A stretch of 64,000 bases of DNA from the NCBI RefSeq assembly GCF_011077185.1, contig NC_048895.1:88319086-88383085 (forward strand), written 5' to 3'. Position 1 is the stretch's first letter; each line of letters begins with the position of its first letter. The notes under the pieces are model-generated. The model saw nothing but the letters and a program-made list of their open reading frames with translations. It searched no databases and was not told where the DNA came from. Below are positions 35,796 to 45,700 of the stretch, piece after piece. The stretch comes from Oxyura jamaicensis. Its lineage: Eukaryota; Chordata; Aves; Anseriformes; Anatidae. The position numbers were made by a program, and so were the translations under genes.

Positions 35796-37727
35796 AGTAT
35801 TTGAATAGTTCCACCCAGGCTGGTGCATGGAAGAGCAAGTGTGCTTGCAACGTGGGTCTCCCAAAGCAAACAATCAAACAATGGCTCTCACTCTGCAACA
35901 GACCTGTAGATGTTTGGGCTGCTAAGAAAGGAACTGACTTGGTCTTCAACATTTCCTGCAGCTTGAAGGTTGTAGGGTGAGTACAATATTAGAATGGAAT
36001 AGTAAAAACTATACTGAGAGCTTTGCAGAAGGGCTGTAAAAAGGGTATGACACCACTTTCACAAACACCGATTCCTCTCATCAGGGGCATGGTGCTAAGT
36101 GAGGCCCTACTCGCTCATGTTTTTTTTTTATTATTTTTTTTATTTAAAAAAAAAAAAAAAAAGAAATGAAGAAGAAAACCAGAAAAAAGATGGGACCAGT
36201 AATGGAATCCAGATGGACTGGCACAAGCAGGTAAAAATACCATATCCTGCCCATATTTACCCCCCCTGCCCCCTGCTCCCCCCCAAAAAAAAGGAAGAAA
36301 ACAAGAAAAAAAAAGTCTCCTACAGCAAAGGTTGTTGGACATGCACTTTGATTCACTTTAAAGGATGGAAACTGTGTGTGTGCACCACTGAATTATGTCA
36401 ACTCCTTAGAATGACACTGTACAGTGCGAGGAAATAGATTAACCTCTTCTCTTATAGAATATCAACTAAGATCCTGACAGCCATCAATCAACACAGTGAA
36501 GAAGAGGTACAAGATTTATATCAGCACAATAACCTTCTAAAATCAGCTAGGAATGAAACAAGAGCAGCTGAAGCCCATCAATATGACATTTTTACTGGAT
36601 GGAATCCTACTGCTACTGCTTTGTTTCACCTTTTAACCCATCCATTGTATATTGTTATCATACATGCTGTTAACTATGATGGCTACTGTATGGTATTTGT
36701 ACTTTCTAAATTGACTTTGTATCATTATAAAAACTGCCTTTAAATATAATATAGTGCAGAAGAAAAGTTTAATAGTAGAGTGATTTATCCATATATATGT
36801 TTGAGAAATGCATGACCCCAGATGGCCGAATGACCTGAGCTAGAAAATAGATCCAGCTGGTCAGAACCTGAATGAACAACAACAATGCCCAAACAACAAA
36901 GGGTCTGTGAACAGGTTCACACTGTTGTAAGGCAGCAGACTCTCCCAGCAGCCAATACCGAGGGCGTTGAGACATAGACTGATTGTGGATGCATTTATAT
37001 GAACTATCTGAAGTTTCCATGAGGTATTTGGGATGGAGATCAACAGACCTAATAACAACTGGGGATGCTATAAAGTGGAACAAAGCAGAAGGAGAAGTCA
37101 AGGGGAGCTGTCACATAATGGTACTGTGCTGGAAGGCAGCTTTCAATAACCTGGAGGCTGCAGAAAGGTTAATGACACTCAAGAGGTGTCATTAAAACAT
37201 GCTGTTTTATCTGTTAATTTTATGCTGACGTTATATCTGTTTCACTCAGGATGCTGTCACATAGCTCCTAAACAACATCACAGGCTGCTGCAACATTCAC
37301 ACCACTCCTCTGCCACATCCTCTTCTGTTCAGCTCTGATACCTGGCCACGCATCCCTGGCAGGCCCCTTTTAACAACAGCACGAGAATACCTGAGTGCCT
37401 GCTTAGCACCCATCACTTGATTTGCAAACACTGTAGCCTGTACCACCCTCACTGCAGACAGAAAACCAATGCAGTTGTCTGTCACTGCAGTATAAGGCTC
37501 CCACACCATCAACACACTTCTCCCAGATCCTTTCTCAAGATGTATACACCAGCCTTCTTGCTCTTTGATCACCCCATTACTTGGCTCCTATGTGACATCA
37601 CTTAGACCTCCTCATAGCAAACCTCAGCATGAAGCACTGGCATCTGCTGCTCCAAGGCTTCCTCCTGCAACACGTCCCTTTTCCCTTGGTGAAAAGCCCA
37701 ACTGACATCCCCCTATCTGTTTGTAAC
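35796..37727. other. Intergenic sequence, part 6
   Basis: No gene recognised. It holds a T-run/A-run inverted pair (36120-36162) and a C-rich block (36260-36284). The part 36780-37700 has several open frames of 60-112 codons on both strands but no recognisable domain. Confidence 0.55.
36260..36284 (-). repeat. Three G-runs on the minus strand, G-quadruplex candidate
   Basis: The plus strand reads C7, TG, C5, TGCT, C7. On the minus strand this is three long G-runs with 2-4 nt loops, and the seven-base runs can each supply two short G-tracts. It is followed by an A8 run. Structure formation is inferred only. Confidence 0.5.
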
Positions 37728-38139
37728 TGTCCTGGTTTCAGCTAGGATAGAGTTATTTTTTTTTCTAGTAGCTGGTACTGTGCTGTGTTTTGGATTTTGG
37801 ATGAGAATAATGCTGATAACACACCAATGTTTTAGTTGTTGCAGAGCAGTGCTTACACTATGTCAAGGACTTTTCAGCTTCTCATACCACCCTGCCAGTG
37901 AGGAGGCTGGGTGTACACAAGATGCTAGGAGAGAACCAGGACAGAAACAGGGCAGCTGACCCAAACTGGCCAAGGGGATATTCCATACCATACAGCATCA
38001 TGGTATGGGGGGGGGGCTGCTGCTTGGGGTCTGGCTGGGCATCAGTCTGCAGGTGGTTAGCAATTGCATTGTGCATCACTTGCTTTGTGCATTTTTTTCC
38101 CTTCATTTTCTGTCCTACTAAACTGTCTTTATTTCAACC

Positions 38140-38171
<32 letters not shown>

Positions 38172-38260
38172 CCTTGATTCTCTCCGCTGTCATGCTGGAG
38201 GATGTGGGAGTGAGCAAATGGCTGTGTGGTGCTTGCTGCCTACCAGGTTAAACCACAACA
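37728..38260 (+). mobile_element. Solo LTR of an avian ERVL-like endogenous retrovirus
   Basis: A complete LTR starting TGTCCTGGTTTCAGCTAGGA and ending GGTTAAACCACAACA (TG...CA ends), 533 bp long. The flanks GTAAC (37723-37727) and ATAAC (38261-38265) fit a 5-bp target duplication with one mismatch, as expected for ERVL. No internal gag/pol sequence adjoins it, so it is a solo LTR left by recombination. It contains a G9 run near 38008 and T25 at 38147-38171. It ends 1.4 kb upstream of the LMBRD1 promoter, in the same orientation. Confidence 0.9.
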
Positions 38261-38922
38261 ATAACTAACCTTATGAACATTGTCACATGCAGCAGCAGAC
38301 AGTGTTGACCTGAAAGCAAGTGAAAAGCAGAGACAGGTGACAGGTGCCTTGGCAATCCTCAACCTCTACTACTCTTGTCATCGGACTGTGAGCCCATCGG
38401 ATTGCCAAGAGCTCCACTTGGCTCATGAGCACCACAGCCACTGCACATATCTGCATGCTGCTTGTGCCTGCACACCTAATGGAAATCCAGCACAAGCATC
38501 TGCCTCTCTGGAATGAGTCTTCCAAACCACACTGCTACTGTATAAGCAGGCCTATTCTTGCAAGGCTATGAGATCCTCTGAAAACTGCATCCATGAAGAT
38601 GTCATGGATGTATGCCATAACATAGTAGCACCCTCCACACTGCCCTGATGACAGATAGAAGTACATCACATGTCCACTTCTCTGGAGGAAGCTTTCTATT
38701 CTCCTGTCCCCCCCCAAACACAGGTCTGGTCCCTTCTTGCAAAACAAGCCCACCTGAACCCCTGAACCCAACCACTTCACAAGTGGCTTGTGAGTGTCCC
38801 CGAGGTATCAAAACTGGCATGGCTTTGTCATTCTGTGCCTTGTCATTGGTTTATGCACCTGAAAATCTCCCCGTGTCTACACACGAGACCCTAAAACACC
38901 TGCAGGGCTGTTTTTATTAAGA
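38261..38922. other. Intergenic sequence between solo LTR and CR1
   Basis: No gene or named repeat recognised. Overlapping short open frames on both strands (38280-38920) show no domain. Confidence 0.55.
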
Positions 38923-39308
38923 TGCATCTCTCCCATGAGGAGAGGCTGGGAGAGATGGGATGTTTCAGCCTGGAGAAGAGGAGGCTCAGGAAGGTTATTG
39001 CCAGCGTGTATAACGCAGCTGAAGAGAGGAAGCACAGAGGAAGGAGCCAGGCTCTTTTCAGTGGTGCCCAGTGCCAGGACAAGAGGCAGTGGGCACAAAC
39101 TGGAGCACAGGAGGTTCCGTGCAAACTCCAGGCAGCACTTCTGTGCTGTGCAGGTGGCTGAGCACTGGAACAGGCTGCCCAGACAGGTTGTGACCTCCAA
39201 AAGCCACCTGGACACGGCCCTTGGCAGCCTGCTGTGGGTGGCCTTGCTGGAGCAGGGGTTGGAGCAGATGGCCTCCAGAGGGCACTGCCAACCCCAGCAT
39301 TTCTCCCA
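38923..39308 (+). mobile_element. CR1 LINE fragment just upstream of LMBRD1
   Basis: CR1 sense sequence: 'ctcccatgaggagaggctgg', 'gcctggagaagaggaggctc', 'cactggaacaggctgccca', 'gtggccttgctggagcagg' and 'gcactgccaaccccagcatt'. It lacks the usual terminal octamer tail. A 128-codon open frame through it (38935-39321) is a remnant of the CR1 ORF end. It ends about 400 bp before the LMBRD1 start codon. Confidence 0.9.
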
Positions 39309-39362
39309 TCTTCGTACGTAGTAAAATATTTTAAGTGTTTTTACGGAGGAAAAATAAATAAA

Positions 39363-39394
39363 TTACTTGATACCTTTATTACTTGATACCTTTT
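39363..39394. repeat. 16-bp tandem duplication
   Basis: Two copies of ttacttgataccttta, with one mismatch at the last base, lie between the CR1 copy and the LMBRD1 CpG island. Confidence 0.9.
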
Positions 39395-39411
39395 AGTGTA
39401 TCTTTTCCCAA

Positions 39412-39429
39412 CCCCCCCCCCCCCCCCCC
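39412..39429 (-). repeat. C18 homopolymer (G18 on minus strand)
   Basis: An uninterrupted run of 18 C followed directly by T6, about 300 bp upstream of the LMBRD1 start codon at the edge of its CpG island. It can form a G-quadruplex on the minus strand and is likely length-variable. Confidence 0.9.
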
Positions 39430-39710
39430 TTTTTTGTTGTTGTTTCTTTTCTTGCTGCCTTTTAAACACGAATCCCCTCAGGCTGCTCTGCCTCAGCCTG
39501 CCCACCAAAAGCGAGAACACGACCCAGGCCAAGGCGTCCAGCAGCCGCCGAGGCGTCCAGGGGTACCCTCACAGCCAGCCCTGCCGGGGGATCCCCCCTC
39601 GGCCAGGACGGGCGCCCCCGCTGCCCACGGCGCCCATTGTGGCACGGCGACGCGCCCCCGCCTCCGTAATGGCCCCGCCTCGTAGGGGTGGGCGGCAGTT
39701 GTGACGGAGC

Positions 39711-39722
39711 GAAGATGGCGGC
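39711..39722 (+). promoter_or_regulatory. TISU / YY1 element on the LMBRD1 start codon
   Basis: GAAGATGGCGGC is an exact fit to the TISU consensus SAASATGGCGGC (S = C or G), with the internal ATG as the LMBRD1 start at 39715-39717. Known TISU genes have very short 5'UTRs, use the element both as a YY1 promoter site and as a scanning-free initiator, and resist translational shutdown in energy stress. That this applies here is inference from the motif. Confidence 0.75.
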
Positions 39723-39774
39723 GGCCGCTTCTGAGCTGCTGACGGGATGGTGCCTCTTCGGCCTCGCGTTGCTG
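39715..39774 (+). CDS. LMBRD1: LMBRD1 exon 1 coding part
   Basis: Twenty codons from ATG to CTG|GTAAGA, phase 0, encoding an Ala-rich start then GWCLFGLALL, the first half of membrane segment 1. The start is chosen because it aligns with the human start, sits in the TISU motif and follows the GC boxes. Confidence 0.95.
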
Positions 39775-42700
39775 GTAAGAGGCGGCACTCTGGGCCTTCG
39801 TGTTCCCCCGGCATGGTTGTTCATCGGCTGGGGGTTGCTCAAAGCCCGCAGCTGCCTCTGTCGGGCCCTACAGCGAGTCGGCTTCTTCCTTCGTTTTCCC
39901 TTCCCGCCCCGCTGTTCCCTGTCCCCCTTCTCTGTGGGGACGGGCAGCCCCCCTTTCCCTCATCTCTCACCTTTTGGCCCCCATGTGTAAAAACCGTGGG
40001 ACTCTCCGGGCTTTTCCCCGGTAGCCTCCCGCCTGGCTGCCTGTGTGCCCCAGTGGAGCTGGTCCCGTGATGTTGGGACGCCAAACAGGGTCCGGGTGGG
40101 GGTGTGTGGCCGCCTCGTCTACCTGTTCGTGCTTGGCACTACCTGGTGGGTCTTTGGCTGTGACTGCTGTTTAGCTTGTGACAACAAACTGCTGGTAGTG
40201 AAGGCAAAAAGAGTGAATGTTTAGAAGAATACAATGCTGATGATCAGGTACAAAAGGGCCTGAGACAGGGCCTAACTTCAGTAGCTGCTTTCAGATGTCC
40301 TTGTTACGTTCTTCTTCCCCTGTTTTACAGGCTATTCTGATTTTCTGCTGGGTATATGTACGCAAGTATCAAAGTCGACGAGAAAGTGAAGTCATTTCTA
40401 CCATAACAGCTATCTTTGCATTGGCAGTTGCACTGATCTCATCAGCACTACTACCAGTAGACATCTTCTTGGTTTCGTATATGAAAAATCAAAATGGTAC
40501 ATTTAAGGTATGTACTTCTAAAGAAAGTTAACTTTCTCTTTGAAAGAGGCAGCTCTCTTGTGTTGAGAGAGGATATTATTTCCTTTGCATGGTTTGTCAA
40601 AGTATTTAAAACTTTTGCTAGCACCAGTGCTGTTGCTCCAGTTCCTGGAAAGCTGTGTACTAGGACTGCAAATAGAACACTGTGCTCTGCTCATTGCTTA
40701 AACTGGATTTCAGTTTTCAGTTCTATTACTTTGTATTTTTCCTGTAAGGCTTTGCAAATTCTACTTGTTTCCAAACACTTACTCCTTTTATTGTGTTAAA
40801 AGGAGCGTGTATACTATCCTTGGGTTATAAATACATCTTGTAAATACTGCTCTTTAGTACATTGTTATTTGGCATTGTAGATTAGAACTTGTTGCCCTAT
40901 TACTTCGAAACATACTGCTTTGCTCATTTGCAGCTTAAGATTTATTTCAATTCTTGTTTTTTCAAGCATTCATTTATTCTGGTACTGAAACATAGTGTAG
41001 TGACTCTATGTAGGTCTTTATCTATGATGTAGTGTGTGAGGTTAGCTGCTTGCGAAGCAGCCTAATACAGCTTTACCAGGGAAGGCGGAAACTCCCCTTA
41101 AGGGGAGTGGAAGTGTGTGGGAGGGGAATATAGTAATATCTATTCTTGCTACACCTTTAAACAGGTATGAGGACCTATTGCACAGTAACTTTAGGGGGTT
41201 GCTGTGTAAGTAGTTTTCAGTGAGATGAATACTAGGATACTAGCATACTATGCATTGAGAATAGTACTGAGTATTAAGAAGTATATTGAGCCTGACAAGG
41301 TAGAGAAATAGCTATGAGAAAATAATTCCAGATGAAAAAGTGCATCTGCGAGGGACTAAGTAGAATTTCCTGTTGCAAAGGAGGATCTAGTTGGAGTTCT
41401 AGTTAGTGAATGTACTCTTTCCCTGATCTGAGAAGCAGACTTGTGAGGCAAATAGGAGGCTAAATGCAGTCATGCAATTAATAGAATTTTAAATGAAGAA
41501 ATGTGATTAATAGAGGGAAGGGCATATTTAAAATACTGTTTTTTTTTTTCTAGGTTACTGACCATGTGCTGTGATATGATGGGGTAGATAGAAGGGTGGG
41601 TAGATTCTATATAAAATTGTGCCTGAAAGCAGCAAGCATCTGTGCTGATGGTAAAGGTTTTATTTCTTCAAAGTACTTTTCCCTGTGTTTCTGACGCTTC
41701 TTGGTCCTGTTTAGTTCCTAATGTTTGTAGTTGCTGGTGGTGGTGTGTTGTTCCATACTGCCCTGCAGAAGAATTCTTCCTTTTCTCCTAATGTTTAACT
41801 TAGTGAGTTTGTAGCTTTGCAGCAATAACTTGAGGTCTTCTGATTGAATGCAACACAAGTGTTGAAACTGTGAAATAAAAATATGACCCTGGCCTTCCTG
41901 ATAAAGTTGAGTGAATCTGCAGTCAGGACATACAGACTTACATGTAAGCAATAGGCTTTGATTCTTTGATTTCAATTTGAAGCTAGGAAGTTGTCAGCAT
42001 GTTGACATGTTGATCTTCATGATTAATTAAGGCTCTTAACACTGTGTTGGATACTGTGTACTGCTTTTCTGCTACAGCTTCACGAGTAGGAGAGGCTGGA
42101 TTTGGTTCTGAGTATTTCCAGGAGCTGACTGTCCTTACGTTAGACCATTCCTTCAAGCCCAGCACTTCCAAGGCTGCTGCTTAGCACAGTTTGATGCTGG
42201 GGTATGACTCTGGCCAGAACCCTTTATTTTCAATGGCCAAAGTGACTTAAGCATTTGATAAACTACTTTTCTTCAGTAAACTTCTGGAGACAGATCTAGG
42301 TAGCAGATGTGGACCATATTCTCTGTAGATGAATTATTAGTTCATCAAAAAATCCTTCAACTGGATGATTTCAGTACTTTTGCCAAAAGAGCAGTGGCAG
42401 TTATCCAGCTCCTAGGTGCACAATTTTTGCTGTATGTGATCTTTTTTTTTTCCTCTGCCTCTCAACTGGGACTCAGTGTCAGCACTGAGAAGTCAAGAAT
42501 ATTCAACTTCTGAGTTGAGTATTCAACCTAAAGGATACTACATATGGACTCTCAGGTCAGTTTTTAATCCATCTGACCATCCTGTCAATACGTAGACTTT
42601 TCTGATATATCTTTCTGTGAACACACTTGTAGCTAACTAGGAGGAGTGTTGTTGTGATTTAACCCTGGTAGGCAGTGAAGTCCTACACAGCTGCCTGCTT

Positions 42701-45700
42701 GCTCTCCCAACGTGGTGTCTGGGAGAGAATCAGAAGGGTAAAACTGTGAGAACTCATGGGCTGAGTGAGATAAAGGCAGTTTACTAAGTAAAGCAAAAGC
42801 TGTAAGCTTAAGCAAAAGAAACCAAAGAGTTCCTTCGCTACTTTCTCTCAGCAGGCAGGTGCTCAGTCAGTTCCAGGAAAGCAGTGCTCTTCATGGATAA
42901 TGGTTTATTGGGAAGACAAACATCATCACTCTGAACAATTTTAGTGCCAAGCGTGATAATTATATGGTATGGGGCATCCCTTTGGTCCCTGTGTTTCAGC
43001 TGTCCTGGCTGTGTCCACTCGCAAGTTCTTCTGCACCTCCAGCCTCCTTGCAGGCAATGTGGCATGACGAGGAGAGAGAAGTCCTTGGCTCTGTGTAAGC
43101 ACTGCTCAATAGCATCTAAAACATTTGTGTGTTTATCACCTCTATTTTCATCACAAATCCAAAACACAGCATCATAGGAGCTTGTTATGAGGAAAATTAA
43201 CTTGATCCCAGCCAAAACCAGGACAAATGTGTTGTGCTGATAGCAGAGGCTAAACTTCTTGGTTTAGTCTGGTGGTTGAAAGTTTCTGCAAACAGTATGT
43301 GTTCACTGACCAGTGAAGGTATGTGTCCTGGCTACAAGGATCAGTTTAATTGTCCTGGTAGTAGTAATAATCACCTGTACTGGGCAGATTATCCTCTGAA
43401 GACTGTCAAAATGATGATGGTTTTTGGATGAATTTTCTTAAAACAGTGTTCTGTAGACATTTTCTATCCTGTGGCCTGAGGTGTCTTCCTTGACAAGGGC
43501 TGTATACTATAGCATGGTCAGCCCTGGTTAACCCTGATGTTTTGTCAGTTTTGATGGCATCATGGAGCTTAACGTACTCTTTATACATCTTTCCATGATG
43601 ACAAGTTACTCTTTACTATAAACAAATGGCTTGTGACATTTGGTACCTGTTGGTTGTCTCACCATATGTCTTACTGTATTTCAGGAGACTTGTCAGTAAT
43701 AAAGCAAGCAAACTGAGCAATTTTGGTACTTAAAGGTTTTGCACAGTAGTTATGTAGTCCTTAAGGAAAGGAGCAGTGGTGCATGGACTTGGGTTGTCAT
43801 TATTCTGTGTGCAAAGGAATTCATTGAATAGATTAGTTCAGTTGGAAGGGACCGACAGAGATCAGAGAGTCCAAAACCAACTGAAATATTGTATTTCAGC
43901 ACAAAAGAATTCTTCAACATGGTTTATGTTAAGGAGTATTTAAGAGTAGAAGCTTAGTGTAGACCATCATACCCATTGTGTATCCTTGCAATTTGAATCC
44001 TTTATCTGTCAATACAATGCATCGTTACAGGTATTGTAAAGGTGGTATGATGCATTCTTGCTAAACTGCATGGAACAGAATGATGTGCAGCAGAACAGTG
44101 CAGAATGTGTGAACTCAGCAGATTTTAAGATTATCTCTGGTCACACTTTTCACGTCTTAAACTGTTATTGAAGGCAGTAATGAAATCTTAATGAAATTCT
44201 TAATCTCATGTGTTTCTAAGGTATTTGCTATGTATCCTGTAAGTATGGGTCATAACAGGTGGAGAAGAAAACAGGCTAGATCTAGAGGCTCTCCAGATCA
44301 GTTCTTAGCTGAGTCCTGTACATGCTTGTCCAGTAAACTTTTATATGCCTATCAATTTGAGAAATGCCAGCACTGTTGCTGACAACGTCTGAGCTCTGAC
44401 ACTGAAAAGGGAGCAGCGTGTCTCTTGACAAGACAGTGCTGCTGTCACTAGCTTTTGAAAAATTTCAGAGGAACCGGTTACTGTTGATGAGGTGTGCATA
44501 CAGATAACTTGCTGGTAAGAACAAGAATTTTTACCTCAGTTTGTATAAAACTTAGTAAAAAGTAGAGGGTGGCTGAATGGAAGCCTGCACAGTAAGTATG
44601 CTTGCACTACAGATCTTACATGTGCATAGTAACACAAAGTTCTTTGTGTACGTATGTGCTGTGGTGAAATAGATCTTTGTGTCTTTACATACGTTAATGT
44701 AAGATAACATCTCAGTATTTTAATAAGCTATAACGTACGCTTCCTGGTCTATTACTGTGGTCTTGTACACTGCTTAATTCAAGAAACAATATTAAAATAA
44801 TTTACGATGTTCTGAGGTTCTACATCTTTACTTTGTTATAAATCCTGCTAATTACTCTTCTGGAATTGGAGAAGAAACTTTTTATTTGGTAGTTAAGTCC
44901 TATCAGTTACTAGATACCTCTTCCTGTAAAGTGGCTGTGCCGCTTAAGCAACAGTAAGACCCACAGTTGGTATTTTGTTTTTCTTGCTTATTCTTGCTTG
45001 GTGTGTGTTTTGAATCTCTCTGACTGTGGGAGAGACCTTTTTCCGAGACCTACTTGAAAGTGCCACCTGTTCAGTTAGCACTCTTTTCCCTGAGGCATAA
45101 TTAAAGCAACACATTGCCTTATTTTTAACACTAGGCAAATTAAACACTTTAATATTCTGAACTTAGTTACTGTCAAATTCTTTTACAGTCATACAGATGC
45201 CTAGAAATTTTTCTGTTGAAACACTGCTAGGGTTTGGGCCTGACGGTTGTCAAAAGTCTGGGCTTCCTGTGTATGTGACAGGCACTGAACTTTAGGCAGT
45301 GTTGTTTCTAGCCCTTTTGTTCAAGTATTTTCACGCTTTCTTTTTGCTGATGACAAAATGTCTGTATGCTTTTCTCCTTAAATTCCAATTGGATAATGAT
45401 CTAACTTTAAATGCTCTGTGTAAAGTAGCCTATTGGGAATCTTAATATATTAATTTGAAGAAAGATGGCGCTGATTTCCTGAGATCACAGAAGAAAGGTC
45501 ATCATTTGAAATGTGTATGGTCTGTCATCAAGTCCACAGTCTGTGGGAATTGAGGCAATTCTGAGAGAACTGATAAAGCAAGTGTCTGACTTACCTTGTG
45601 CCGTCTTAAGCATTCTTACTTCCATATTTCATGGGTGTTGTATTAGTGTGTACCTTCTTAAAGCAACTGAAAGGGCTTAAGTTTACCAATTTGAAAAACC

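Larger units (their letters stand above)
39478..40120 (+). promoter_or_regulatory. CpG island and promoter of LMBRD1
   Basis: A CpG-rich block spanning exon 1 and most of intron 1. Upstream of the start codon are GC boxes (GCCCCGCCTC at 39672-39681 and GGGGTGGGCGG at 39685-39695) and a TGACG half-site at 39702-39706. There is no TATA box. Together with the TISU/YY1 element on the start codon this suggests a TATA-less housekeeping promoter with transcription starting at roughly 39680-39707. Confidence 0.8.

Noticed and set aside
35510..35952. Open frames of 66-104 codons at 35.5-35.9 kb
   Set aside because: They cover the inverted old CR1 reverse-transcriptase end and have no host-gene features.
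38935..39321. 128-codon open frame just upstream of LMBRD1
   Set aside because: It lies within a CR1 fragment and is a leftover of the CR1 ORF end, not a host gene.
39383..39842. Open frames of about 100-126 codons on both strands over the LMBRD1 promoter
   Set aside because: GC-rich chance frames; the true exon is fixed by splice sites and homology to LMBD1.
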